NCBI GenBank assembly: GCA_030686995.1
Contig: CM060706.1
Location: forward strand, 142,747,505-142,811,504
Direction of reading: 5' to 3'
DNA from: Artemisia argyi
Lineage: Eukaryota; Streptophyta; Magnoliopsida; Asterales; Asteraceae
Length of the DNA stretch: 64,000 nt
This document shows, piece after piece, positions 11,105-23,676 of the stretch (within the stretch, counting starts at the first letter, position 1; each line of letters begins with the position of its first letter). A program made the translations under genes and the position numbers. A model generated the notes under the pieces. That model was not told where the DNA came from, ran no database searches, and saw nothing but the letters and a program-made list of their open reading frames with translations.

Positions 11105-12223
11105 TTACTCACTAGATTTAACAAATTTTATTTGTTTTAATGCATTTGTTGAAGGATCATTTACGATAAATCCTAACCCGGTTTTATCATAGAATGGCTT
11201 TTGAATGTCGAGAAGATATTTTAAAGACTTAGAGCTATTTTCGAATTTTGCCAATGTTTTTGCTTTTTCATTTTCCATTTTAATTTCATGTTTGTAATCT
11301 CGACATTTTTTACATACAAGATCGATTTCAATATTACTTTTAAGTCTAGACATTTTATCTTCTAAAATGATTTCTTTTTCAAAGTTGTTTTCAGCAGATG
11401 TTGAAAATTTATTTTTAAAAATAATTTTTGAGTCAATGTTGCAAGAATGTTTGAAGTTGTTTTCCATTTTTAAAAATTCTAATATAAATTGATCATAACA
11501 AAAATGTTTAGTTTTGAATTGTACCTTCTTTGTAGTTGTATATTCCTCACATGCTATACGGTGATCAATTTCATTTTCCATGTTGCTCCATGTTTTGTTT
11601 GTAGTTTCACTTGGATCTAGGAACATGTAGTTCTTGCCATCAATACTCGTGTTCTCATTTGTTTGAATATTCTCATGAGCCGTATTATCATCGTATTCTT
11701 TGCACTTGTTGCACCATGATTTATTCACGCTCTTTCTTTGGATTTGACTCATGTATTCTTCGTTGTATATACCTTCAATGATCACATTTGAACTAGTAGT
11801 ACATGTATTTACATCAACTAAATATTTATTTACTAAATTTTCTAGATTAACTATTTCTTGTGCAATATCAAGTTTATTATCTTTGGTTTTACATTTCTCT
11901 TGGTGAATCTATAAAAGACATTTCCAAATATCATTTGCCGTTTTACAATGAAATAATCTTTCATATTTAACTTTTGGTGGAGTTTTGAAAATAAGTAATT
12001 TGGCTTTAGTGTTTTTATCAATATTAGTTTGAAGATTATTATATTGATTTTCAAAATCTATTTTGGTTGGTTTAAGATCACCAATTGAAATGATATGCCA
12101 TAGATCAAGATCTATTGATTTCACATAGTTTTCAAATTTGTTTTTTCATTCAAGAAAAAGATCATTTTCAAATAAAGGTGGTTGTTGTGCAAATTTCCCT
12201 TCTACATATTTTTCAAATTCCAT
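11105..12223 (-). pseudogene. Copia-type gag remnant of element B
   Basis: From the ATG at 12223 the minus strand reads MEFEKYVEGKF..., meets a stop, then continues KNKFENYVKSIDLDLWHII and LLIFKTPPKVKYERLFHCKT, then NDIWKCLL and another stop. This is the UBN2/gag_pre-integrase type domain of plant Copia elements (compare KAKMVIYNALPRKEYERIFM...AKEIW). A long open stretch, 11105-11785 (226 codons), follows. It contains two CxxC pairs (CNKC and CKKC) and ends in the conserved linker SSKSLKYLLDIQKPFYDKTG, typical of the region between gag and integrase. There, pol is simply absent. Confidence 0.8.
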
Positions 12224-12276
12224 TGATCGTTGCAAGTTTTAAAATACAATCTATTTTAAAAATCTTGCTAGACGTG

Positions 12277-12289
12277 GCTCTTGATACCA
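12277..12289 (-). other. Primer-binding site of element B
   Basis: The minus strand reads TGGTATCAAGAGC two bases after the end of the 5' LTR, which matches the initiator-methionine tRNA 3' end with one extra base. It fixes the polarity of the element. Confidence 0.85.
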
Positions 12290-12291
12290 AT

Positions 12292-13993
12292 TGTAGAAAA
12301 CTAGAAGGGGGGGTTGAATAGTTTTACGTCTTTTTCGTTTTAATAAAAGTTTACTTTCAAATAATAAATGGTAGTTTGTAAAAACCTTTGAAGCTAAAGT
12401 ATAGAAGCAAATTAATTCACATATGTCACATAAATACTTCTTATTTAAAGTGTTAAATAGAAATTATAATTTCATATATCTCACTTAAATATAAGTTTGT
12501 ATTTATATGTGTATATGTGTTTTAATGATTGTATATACTTTAATTTGCTAATGTATAATTTATGTTTTGAATGGAACCTAGTTTGATCTTTATGTGAAAT
12601 CAATATATGCACAACACACAAGCAATTGTAACTATGAATGATATGCAAGTAAGTTATAAATCAAAGAGTGAGAGATGGAAAGATCAAACCGAGAGACAAA
12701 GGATTTATAGTGGTTCGGCTACAAGGACACCTTCCTTGCCCTACTCCACTCCCCGAGTCACCTACTCGAGAGTTTTCTTCACTAGTTCAAAAACCTCCTT
12801 TATGGCGGAGAATACCTTACACACCAATTAGCACACCACAACGATATCACACCACAATCACAACTTCAACACAACTTCTTCACACCAATCTTCTTCACAC
12901 CTAACTTCTACACACCAATCTTCTACACTTCAAATATCTTCACACCTTTCTACTTTGCTCCTAGCTTCTTCACAACTTAATACTTCTTAACTCTTTTTCT
13001 TCACGCCACTTGTTTCTTCACACCTTCACTACTAAGTCCTATCCACTACTCCAAGATATATACTACTTCACAACTTCTAGGCTTCAACTTCTTTGTTTTC
13101 ACAACTATCTCCACTTCAATATGCTATTCCCTCTTATATCTTCTAACACAAATCCTATCCACCTCTACTTCTTCACTACTAATACTACTTCACACCTTCA
13201 ATAGATCTAGATCCAATATCTAAATCTATCTAATCAATGTATACACAATGTTCACAAAGAAATAAATGCTACACAAGATGAACTAAACAAACAACCTAGA
13301 TAGCAAGATGATACTAAGTTGTAATACTCCTAGTAGAAGTATTCTTCTCTTTGCACTTGAGTGTTGAGGCTTGAATCACTTTAAAACAAAGATCAAAGTA
13401 TATAAGATCAAAGGATTTTTAGAAGATGGAGAAGGATGTTTAGATCAGAAAGTTTTAGTGCAAAAAGGTGAGAAAAAAATCCAGGTTTAAGGTGGTATTT
13501 ATAGGCAACAGAATCTGACAGAGGAGCGTGGCCGGTCCCCTTAAACCATGGCCGGCCCCCTTAAAATTAAGGGGACCGCCCTTTATAATTAAGGGGGCCG
13601 CCCAGCTGAAACGGCCAGATTCTTTGTCTTTTAGTGGGGAAAGTTTATTTGGTGAAAAACTAACTGATTTTTGTTAAAATTTTGAATTCATATATTTAGT
13701 ATGAATAAAACATTTTTCTTTATTACCAAAAGTGTTTTTCAAAAATATATAATATGTTTGTATAATTAAGTAAACTTTGTAATACTTAATTAAACTTTCC
13801 TTTGATCTTATAATGCTTTAATCACTATGTTTATTCATACCTTAAGTGATTAGATGGTGAAAGTGATTATTAACTACTAAATACTTGTTTACGTCATTAT
13901 CTTTGATTTAATGTGTTTTCGTTTTGTGATCATCAAAACATAGAGATATCGGAAGATATGAATAACGTTTTTAGTCGTTTATTTATATTAACA
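12292..13993 (-). repeat. Element B 5' LTR (right)
   Basis: 1702 bp, from TGTAGAAAAC to ATTAACA. It carries the LTR promoter: TATA box at 13491-13503 on the minus strand and the palindrome array at 13529-13606 directly upstream. Downstream sequence on the same strand is the transcribed leader. Confidence 0.9.
13529..13606. repeat. GGCCG palindrome array next to the LTR B TATA box
   Basis: The same GGCCGGTCCCCTTAA / TTAAGGGGGCCGCC palindromes as at 7441-7518. They lie in the position of an enhancer or protein-binding array, about 26 bp upstream of TATAAATACC on the minus strand. Confidence 0.8.
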
Positions 13994-14009
13994 AGTGACT
14001 AATCTGAAA

Positions 14010-14771
14010 GTCATTTCTTGAGATTTAGAAAAACATGAAACATGATTGTGTAACCTACTGTTCTCTAACAAGGCTCGAGTCTGACGGCCACTAGGCCTAC
14101 TTTGTCTGAAATATTAAATAGTCCGGTGTATATCGGGTTAAACTTTTTGAATTTTTCTGAATGGTATCATGCCTTTCTTAGGCAGAACTTTCAACATAAC
14201 CCTGCCACCAACTTGAAATTCTAAGGGTTTACAACTTATCGAACTTGTAACTGATTCTTGATTTGCAGGAAATTCCTGGTTATTTCATGAATGCTTACTG
14301 GACTAGTGATTGGGCTTTTCCAAATTTTGATCCGTCAATGGATGTTGGCACTTCGACCATAGAGTGCTTCAAATGATGTAGTCTCTAAGCTCGTGTGGTA
14401 ACTATGGTTGTAAAAGAATCAAATTTATGGCAAATGGTTAGTCCAACCATTTTTATTGTCAATCACTCATGCTCTGAGCATATCTTCCTATGTTTGAATC
14501 ATTATCTAATTTCTGACCATTGGTCTGCAGATGATAGGTGGTGTAGTTCCAAAAGAATCTTAACGAAATCGCTAGGAGTTTGAAGTGAATCAAATTCCTC
14601 TATTAGGAATAATTGAAATGGATATCATGAATCTTGTGGAAAAACTTACAAGGTTAAGTCCGTCAAAGGGTGTTGTTGAAAATAATAGATTAGGATAAGG
14701 TTGTGATCCTCCGCAGGATGTCATGAATTGAGTCTTTCTCCACCTACGATGCTTAGTCTCCATTACTAAGA
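14010..14771 (-). pseudogene. Element A integrase remnant
   Basis: Minus-strand translation near 14230-14040 gives LEFQVGGRVMLKVLPKKG followed by a GPF/Y-region relic, which corresponds to LEFQVGDRVMLKVSPWKG of Tekay-like integrases. Further upstream (14300-14600) relics of ISIISDRDGRFTS, YHPQTDGQSER and IQTLEDMLRACVIDF are readable through many frameshifts and stops. Element B separates it from the pol tail at 5780-6002, and a Helitron end interrupts it at 14772. Confidence 0.8.
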
Positions 14772-14815
14772 CTAGCAGGGTACCCGCGCGATGCAGCGGC
14801 GGGTACCATGTGACT
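14772..14815 (-). mobile_element. Helitron 3' end on the minus strand
   Basis: On the minus strand the sequence ends with a hairpin (CCCGCCGCTGCATCGCGCGGG) and then TACCCTGCTAG, with T as the next base. A GC-rich hairpin about 10 nt before CTRR, followed by T, is the Helitron 3' signature. The same style of end is found at 48096-48124 and 56005-56033. The 5' end, to the right, was not located. Confidence 0.65.
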
Positions 14816-17140
14816 ATATTTTGCAGCGAGCAAATATTGTTCGGTTACACTTTTTTCATTTTCTAACAATAACTATACAAATGAATTATAATTTAAATTA
14901 AAATAACTTTGAGCAATAACAATGATATATCATTTCTTAACATTTTGTAATAAGATAAGCTCTAAATATGGTATACAATAAATTTGTTTCTTAATATTAT
15001 AAAAATATAACATTTTTTCAATAAATTTTACGTAAAAAAGTTATGATTAAGTTTTATTTGATCAAAGTGTTCATGTTTCAAAAAAATATCCAAAAAGCTT
15101 ATACAAACAATACCAACACAAGAAAATAATGATCTGAATAAATTAAGGCTACCCACAGCAGTGACCTTCAGCGACCCTCAATTTTCAATTTTACTATCAA
15201 TCCAACTTTCTCTCCTACAACCTACAAGTAAGGTGACAACATTTTTAAAAAATCTTTTTAATAACAAAATTAAATTTCATTAATAATAAAAAACCATTAC
15301 ATAATAACTCAAATATATTTAAAAACATTACAAATCTTTTAAACTAATATCAAATTTGATGACCCAGCCCAAATAGTTTCATATGGAATTTAGCCCAAAC
15401 CAACCATTGACCCTAAACCTAGGATATGATATCCTCTCACGCCACACAAACATCATTTCATCAAACCACATTAGCTGCCTCTTCTCTCAAGCAACACGAA
15501 GCTACCACAAAAAATAAGCAAATCTCATTCTATCTCCTAACGTGGCTACCATAAGGAAAAGATTCTTTCTTTCTTTCTCCCTTATTACTCCAACCGAATA
15601 ACACAAATAATCGTTTCATTAATCTTTACAACTCAGAAAAAAACACAAACCGAAGCACATGTGGATCATCTTCAAGATCTCTATAAAGAGGTCTCGGGTA
15701 CGTTTTATTGTTTTCCCGTTTTGCGTGTTCAAGATCTATGAAGAAATCGTGTTTTAATCAATATAAAGATTTTGATAAAAGTTTCTAACACGAATCTGAG
15801 ATCTTATATTCTTGGTCTTTTTAATTTCGAATCTGAGGATGACGAAGGGATTGGGATTTAGATAGTGAAGTTGTTGTTGTTGGATGTTGGTTGTTCCTTC
15901 AGTTTACAAATAAATGAATTACATCAGTGACTCATATATGACTGTGATTTCCATAAACAAAATTCATATAATAATTTATTCATAAAAGCCATTTATTAAT
16001 TGATGGTATCACGTGGAACAAATAAATCCGATTCATAGTGAAGTTGTTGTACCTAAGACGAATTTGAATTGGCTGGGTTGTACATTGTGCTTAAATATTT
16101 GTAATTTTGGTGTAGGGGGTGTTTTTAATGCTATTAATGTATAATTCTAAGGATTTTGGTCTGAATTTTGATTCATGCTTATTTTTGTTGTACACAATGC
16201 TTTTCTTGTTGTAATTATGAAAATTCCTTGCTTTAAAGTGTTGTAAACCTTGCATCTTTTTTTGTACATCTTAATTTTTTGGAGAGAGAGTCATTTGTCT
16301 ATTATATGTAGTATAGATTTTCCCCAAGCTCTATGTCATCAAATCACAAAATCCTAAATATATAAGTGATGTAATATAGTGATTGATTTTTCAAAATTTG
16401 TTTTGAGATTGTGTGTTTTGTTCATAAACCTTCCCTGAATAAATAAATTTACAACTTTAAGCAAACAGCTTTTTAAGTAACATTTTTCTTGATGTGTCAA
16501 AATTTAATAGTTATGCAAGAGAGAACTATTTTCAACATGAGGTGGATGGTATGATTTACCAAAGATCGATGTTTAAAATTTCTTAGCATCCAATAGTTTT
16601 GTAAAAGATTAACCAAAAGGAATTTGCTTATCAAAATAAGTGCCTCAGAAAAGTATTTCTTACAAGATATATGTTTTGCATAACTGTAGTTCGGAGAAAA
16701 ATCCATTTAAAAGTGAAAGTATTAAGAGGATAAAATAGACAGGTATGTATGTCTGCACAAATGCATAGGTGTCTAACATGTTTGAATAAAGTCTATTGGT
16801 GAGGACATGTTCAATCTATAGTCTTGGTTAAGAGGTTGGATTTATCTCTATGGTGTTTCTTAGTGAGCACTCGTATCGAAACTAATCCTGTAATTCAGTC
16901 AAGCCAATACTTTCTAGATGATAGAATTTTTGGTGATCAGGCCAGTGATAGTGGTTCGAATGGTTTTGTGATATTCTGAGATTTCTGTTGAGTTTTGAAT
17001 GGTCTTAATGTACCGAGGGATCCTCCTTATAGATGGTATTGAAAGTCTTTCCTAGGGAGGTCATTGATAATATCCACTTATCAATATAGGGAGTAGTGAG
17101 TGATGAGTGGCATAGGATTCTATAGAGTGTCACCTAATTC
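14816..17140. other. Helitron cargo and unassigned element A interior
   Basis: No complete gene. About 15380-15800 (plus) looks like the 5' end of an ordinary plant gene: a CT-rich leader, an ATG at about 15658 opening MWIIFKISIKRSR, and a possible splice donor (GGGTACGT) near 15698. This is typical gene-fragment capture by a Helitron. Sequence from about 16000 to 17140 is AT-rich, and I see only short frames, such as 16497-16706 on the minus strand, which I do not support as a gene. Confidence 0.4.
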
Positions 17141-17906
17141 CTTATATATATATGGGGATGGGGAAAGGAAATGATAGCGATGGTGAGAAGGGAAAAGACT
17201 GTGAAAACTGCGACAAAATGAGATTGTGACAAAAGAAAATACTGTGATGTAAGTGTATTGTACATAGACGTGAATGTTCATGAGATGAAATGACCAGTTG
17301 ACGTGCTTCCAAGCGGCGGTTCACGAGGTGATGAAAAGTATGAATGTTCTGACAACGAGAGTATACACACATAAATGAAACATTTGAAAAATGAGTTGAG
17401 AATTCATTCCAGACAAAATTTTATTATAACCATTCTCAGTGTTGCAAAATTCATTTCTGAGTCGGATATAGGTGGTCAGCCTATGTCCTACTGTCCCGGG
17501 TCGAATATAAATGACCAGTCTATATTCTACCGAGGTTCCATGAATTTTGAAATACTCAGCTCAGTTAGACTAATACCATGTCCTTCACAAATACCAAGAC
17601 GTTCTGAAAGACTAAGGCAAGTGACCAAAACTCGAGGTCAAATGATGAAACTATGCAAGGAAAACATAACGCGGTGACATATATGATACGTGAACATGCT
17701 TATATGAAAGACAATTATAGTAATCAACTATAATAAATGAATATAATATACCAGATAATGAGACACAAATCTCATCACCTATGTTAGCAACAAACCACAA
17801 GTGAGGCATCATCTTGGCAGGCAGGCATGTGACGGTCATAGGGTTAAGTTTTCGTGAAAGTAGCTATAGTCTAGGTTTTAAAAACACTCAGTTCGCTATA
17901 GCCAAA
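17141..17906 (-). other. Probable 5' leader of element A
   Basis: Sequence next to the primer-binding site, expected to be the untranslated leader and gag start. No gag similarity is readable. A 100-codon frame at 17375-17677 on the plus strand is antisense to the element and is not supported. Confidence 0.5.
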
Positions 17907-17918
17907 GCTCTGATACCA
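17907..17918 (-). other. Primer-binding site of element A
   Basis: The minus strand reads TGGTATCAGAGC three bases after the LTR end (GGTGTGACA). It is complementary to the 3' end of initiator-methionine tRNA. It identifies the LTR beginning at 17922 as the 5' LTR. Confidence 0.9.
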
Positions 17919-17921
17919 ATC

Positions 17922-18430
17922 TGTCACACCCACAAAATAGGGTCCAGCGAAAGCTTACATGTAGCTGGGGTGTAACTCAATTGGTATCTCAACACAAGTA
18001 CAAAAATGGTTTTCACTTCAATCATTTAGAATAAAATCATTTAATCAAAAATGTTGAATTTACATTGTTAAAAGTAGTGCGGAAGTAGGCCCTTAAAATA
18101 GTTTAAAACGGTCCCCAAATGAATAATCAGAGTCTTCTATGACCATGTCATGCCCTGCCAAAACCTCCAGTAGCGTGTCATTGCTTAATACCTGAAAATA
18201 CATGCTAAAGTGTCAACACGAGGTTGGTGAGTTCATAGAGTTTAGTGAACAAGTATGTAATGCATATGAATGAAGATTTCCCAGCAAAGGCATCGTAAAT
18301 CCACTCAGTTACAAGTCCTGCCATAAGAGACTTGTAACCTATGTGTTTACGACCCACTGCCAAATATGATGTAGTTTATGTGAACAAAAGTAATACTTGT
18401 ATCTAGATTCAAAGATAAATATAGCAAAAC
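17922..18430 (-). repeat. Element A 5' LTR, first fragment
   Basis: Matches 2545-3053 closely. It is interrupted at 18430/18431 by element C and resumes at 39419, so the whole nest C plus D lies inside this LTR. Confidence 0.9.
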
Positions 18431-19445
18431 TATAACACCCCTAAATTTTAGTTTGTAGCAGCGGAAAAATAATTTGGGAGTTACGGGGAGGATCGAAGTT
18501 ATAATCTCATAAAACGGTTTAAAAGAAACGTTTTGAAAGTTATTTGTCATTCAAATAATATTTTTAATAAAAGATGAACCATTTAATTTAGAATCTTATT
18601 AAAAGATATAAAGGCTTGTAAAAATGACATATTTGATTTTTTACACCATTTTAATTTATCAGGGTAATAAATGCCCGCTCCGTCTCTTGTCCTGCTCCGT
18701 TAAATTACCTGAGATACACATGCTTAAAAGTGTCAACACAAAGGTTGGTGAGTTCATAGAGTTTTATTGAAAACCGTTTATTTCAATATATTTCAGGAAT
18801 ATTTGGTAATGATAAATACAAACAGTGATGGAACAAGTGTTGAGTAATGTTGATTATAATCACAGATAAATCATATAGATATTCAATCAAATTCAAATAA
18901 GGGATCAATAATCCTAACATGAGCTGGAAACTCATGATGCTAATTTAATGAGATATACAATTCAAGTATGGTCAAGTTCCTATACAGCTGTATCTAAATA
19001 TATGTTGAAAACAAACATTTCCTTATGGATATTGCACCAAGCCTCATGACACGCAAAACGTTAACAAAAGAGGTGATTTATCAAGTCAATGATAAATTTT
19101 GCCCTCTTATAATAGGTGATTTGCCAATTCCTATTTTTATTCAAATATAGTGTATCACGACTAATACGACTAACCATATGCATATGGCATTCCGTCAAGT
19201 ATTAGTGGGATAGGAGGTTAATCCTTAATAGGTTTCGAAGCTGTTCACTATATTCGCGCTCACATACAAGTGATTAATGGCTCATGATTGAGGGACTTTA
19301 TGGCGATGAAGATAACTTAGGCAATATCAAGGTAATAATGTAACTAGAGTATTTGTGCTCTTCCTAGCAATTATTTCTGTTGAACATAGAAATGTCATAT
19401 AGAGATAATGGAATCATTCAGGATGTTATAGTATAGTCAAGTATC

Positions 19446-19815
<370 letters not shown>

Positions 19816-22095
19816 ATATTTATCACATCTTAAGTCATAAACTTCATCAGGTAACTATTAATAAGGAAATAGATTTGAATCATGTAATTTATTCATATAC
19901 TTATAAAATTATCAAAGTATATGTAAGCATGTATCTCCCCCAATGAGTTAAAAACAAGTATTGGAAATGGGGCTATGACTCACCTTGATTGATGTTAGGA
20001 TGATGAAAAGTAAAGTAGGATGAAATTATGAGAATGATTATGGAAACGTGTTTGATACGGAACCTGATAAATAAATTTATCTGAGAATCTAACCAAATAC
20101 TATTTGGTAAACAAATAACGATAAATCATTAAGATGAAAAGATGATATGCGAATGGAATTATTATGTTTATACTAATATGACAAAATATGTTATTATTTA
20201 CAAAGTTCTTTCATTTTAATGATGATAAAATAATATGTAATGAATATGAGTTTAAATATCGTTATACATATTATTAACGTAAAGTTAAATAATATGTAAA
20301 TAAAATGTAATAAAAATGCATATGACTTGATGGGTGACGTAAAATAGAAAACAAAATAAGAATGTCAAATAAATATGTTGGTCCTTGTCCTCTTCCTGTT
20401 TTTACACTTTTTATACTAACGACGTTAGCGTTACACCGTTAGTCCTTTTTATATATAATTTACAATTACAGTCCACTACATGTCCAATATTACAATCTAA
20501 GCTTGGAAATTAATAATATGTCATTTTATAACCTATAGTTTCTGTTTTTACTGTTCCAGTCTTTAGTTTTAATAGTTTGGCAGTTTTAGTCCCTGAAGGT
20601 GTCGTCGCGTTACATTTTTAGTCCAAATATACAAAAATTATGAGAAAAATTATATAAAAATTTCCGAAGCTTATTTTATTAATAAAAAGCTTATTTTAAC
20701 AGCTTATTTGCTAAAAAGCTTATTTTTCATGTAATTGGGCCTTAACGAACCAAATCAAAGGCCCGTTAAGAAATTTAGAGGCGAGGGCATGAAAACAGTT
20801 TTGGGCCTGGACTTGGGCTACTTTTGTGATTCTAAAAATATATCTTTTTGGCCTGGTGGACAGATGGATCGTTATTTCTTATTGGGCTTGAAATAAGCCC
20901 AAACGAGTTTATTAAGTTTTTGAATAAAATGGGATTTAAAAAACCTTGTGATTTGCCGATCAAAATGAATTAATTTGAGTGTCGAAACGTGAGTATTTTT
21001 ACAAGTTATATAAACGAAAATGATAGTTAGCTAGGTGGTCTATTGAGTCTTATAAAAATATATGGTGCTTGTTACGTAAAATTTTCATACATTCGTTCGT
21101 TTCTTGGGCTACATGGATCGTTTCTATATATGTTAAAGACTTAGAATATTTTATAAGTGTTTAGAGTTTTTATATCCGATTGTATCTAGGTTTAAAAATA
21201 AGTTCGTATGATGCATGAATCGTAAAATAAACGTGAAACAAGTGTGTGTCGTGACTCCTAGGCCTTCCAAGATAGAGGCTAGCCACGTTTGTGTTGCTAC
21301 AAGTTTATACGTACGTAAATATATACACGAAACTATATACTTTCGACATAACATTTTACGTGATGCATGGAACTTAATTTACGAGTGATATGAATTGAAA
21401 AGAGCTTGAAACAACTTACTACACCTTCAAAGGTGGTAAGGAATCGTGAGTGATGAAGGAGATGCAAGAAAAATCCCACGTTCGATTTATAACTAGTATA
21501 CGATTTATACTTTTACTCTTGTGCTCTCGTTAAACCTCCATACACAAGTACATATGTTCCTGATCTTGTAGAGGTGATTTTATGAGAGAATAGGAGTTAG
21601 TATGGAGTGTTTTTATGAATGAAGAAAGGTGGTAAACGAATGATAGATATAGGAGACATTTTTGTATATCGTCTGGTCCTAATTATCTCCACAAACATAT
21701 GTTACTATGTTGTGTCAGTAAGGAGCTATTTCTATTATATATTTACTGTGATCTTATGACTTTAGGATGAATGGGAGGGCATAAAATATGGAAGTTGTTC
21801 TTGTGAGTCACCATATATGTCGACCACCATTTATCCATGTATACGATTTGTATAATCGAGTATATCTTGGCCTTGGCTGATCGAATATGATTTCTAAACA
21901 TGTAATCATCTTAGAAATATTATTTGGAACTCATAGAAACAAACTAGAGTCGAAACGGTTAAGAAATGAATTTATTTTATGTCGATTGGTTGGAATTTTT
22001 GCCAATCACTTTGCCTCCTAAAAAAATATCAAAACTCGACCTATGGATTTGAGATTCGACATACTAATAGTTGGCAAGGTGAGGAATGAGATGGT

Positions 22096-23504
22096 TGATG
22101 AGGCGAAAAATGAACCGTTTTTAGGGGGTCATTTAAGCCCGCAATTGAATTTATTTGATCAAATATTGCCCTAAATCGTTCCTTTTGTGATTTTAGGTAC
22201 TTTGGGAGTGAATTCTGGAAAAGGAAGCATTTTGGACGTTTTTCGAGCGTAAAAGTGAAGAAAACGACAAAGACTTAATTTTTCATGCTGAGAACAGTAC
22301 CTGACGGCGTCAAGAAGGAAATTGTGACGGCGTCAGGAGTAAAATCCATGACGACCCAGAGAAAACCTGAAGGCGTCAAGAGTAATCTTTGTGACGGCCT
22401 GCATAAGGAGTACACGTGACGGTGTCAAACCCAGATCTAGGCAGTCCGAGAATTTATTTGGCGGCGAGATGACGGCGTCAGACATTTGCTCTTGACGCCG
22501 TCACCTCACAAAATCTATATATACTTTTCTATTTTTCATTCATTAAGAATGGAACTTGTGTGGAGAATACTAGGGTCGAACCTAATAAATCCTAGGTCAT
22601 TTGTAACAGTATTTTCAAGGGTTTTCACCCCTTGAAACCTTTCATGTTCAATTGAGATAAGTCATCTTTCAATTCATTCAATATGTCTATGTGTTGTTTG
22701 AATATATCGTATGCTTGTCTTGATTTCAACATGCTAGGCTAGATCTTTCATGTGTTTGCTTAGATGTAATGAAACCTAGATGTTGATTATAGGTTGATTG
22801 CTTGTTTATAGTTGTAATGGATGAATGATTTCAATGTTAGGCTTAAGAAAACTGGCAGATCTCCATTGTGTAACATGCTTGAACGTCTTAAGAAACATGA
22901 ACCGATGTGTACTAGGTTTTAATGGTTGTATTTAAAGGATGAGCAAATTCTAGTAATCCCATGTTAGGAGCTTCTTAGCCGGCTCGACATAGGAGTGAAG
23001 TAGGCGCTTATAGGATTGGGGAAGTAAATACGCCACCCCATGAATGGTATTAAGGAATACAATCCGTCATCTACGCAACTGTAACAAGTAATTAACCTGT
23101 CAAAGATATCTAGGGAGTAGTGAAACCTAATTAAACACAATTCTCCCATATATTGCTCACACCACTAGTTTCATTTAGTTTATTTTCATTTTTAAGTATT
23201 TTATTTTGATTGCATCTTAGTTATTGGGTTAGTTGACTAACAACTAATTCCGCCCAACTCCTTCAAAACCGAGATTTTTAATTGCTTTTATAAAAACTAA
23301 AAAAATACAAAAAGAATCATCCCTCATCTCTAGACCTAGTCTTTAGGTTTTCTAATCCTAGCGACACTATTCCTAGCTGAACGATCAATCCCCCGGTACT
23401 TGTCACTATACTATACTACAACGATCAGGTACACTGCCTGGTGGGGGTTGTAAGCTTTTCGAGATCCCTCGAGATGTAAAGCCTGGTACAATCCCTATGC
23501 ATCA
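22096..23504 (+). repeat. Element D 5' LTR
   Basis: From TGATGAGG to ATGCATCA. A cluster of TGACGGCGTCA palindromes (22302-22503) lies directly upstream of a TATA-like CTATATATAC at 22515-22524, so this is the likely U3 promoter. The GGGTCGAACC...CCTAGG stretch downstream would be transcribed leader. Confidence 0.9.
22302..22503. promoter_or_regulatory. TGACGGCGTCA palindrome cluster in LTR D
   Basis: Perfect copies at 22302-22312, 22325-22335 and 22470-22480, and the inverted form TGACGCCGTCA at 22493-22503. Degenerate copies (for example AAGGCGTCA, TGACGGTGTCA) lie between them. Each arm contains TGACG, the core bound by plant TGA-type bZIP factors in as-1-like elements. That factor assignment is inference. 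Confidence 0.6.
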
Positions 23505-23510
23505 AGTTTT

Positions 23511-23529
23511 TAGCGCCGCAGCCCGGGGA
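23511..23529 (+). other. Primer-binding site of element D
   Basis: TAGCGCCGCAGCCCGGGGA lies six bases after the LTR end. It is a mutated form of the TGGCGCCGTTGCCGGGGA-type site complementary to tRNA-Asp, usual for Athila elements. Confidence 0.75.
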
Positions 23530-23676
23530 ATAGTTATTGTCTAGGTTAGGATTTCTTTTTATTAGGTCTACTTGCTAGATTCCTTTCTAGTAAGATTTTA
23601 TTTTTATTTTTTAGGTTCTCTTTAGTCTATCTTATTTCTTCGTGTTTTTGTTCGTAACTCTTCGCCATCCGACATC

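Larger units (their letters stand above)
6003..13993 (-). mobile_element. Element B: non-autonomous Copia-like LTR retrotransposon
   Basis: Starts TGTAGAAAAC at 6003 and ends ATTAACA at 13993, flanked by the perfect TSD AGTGA (5998-6002 and 13994-13998). The primer-binding site (12277-12289) and polypurine tract (7906-7926) both give minus-strand polarity. The interior (7906-12291) has a broken Copia-type gag next to the 5' LTR, about 1.6 kb without coding potential, and an open 276-codon ORF near the 3' LTR. No protease, integrase or reverse transcriptase is seen. The LTRs are nearly identical apart from one MITE, so insertion is recent relative to A. Confidence 0.9.

Noticed and set aside
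21151..21354. 67-73 codon minus-strand frame present in both C LTRs (also 37040-37261)
   Set aside because: Conservation is explained by the LTR pair; no promoter, motif or protein-like composition was found.
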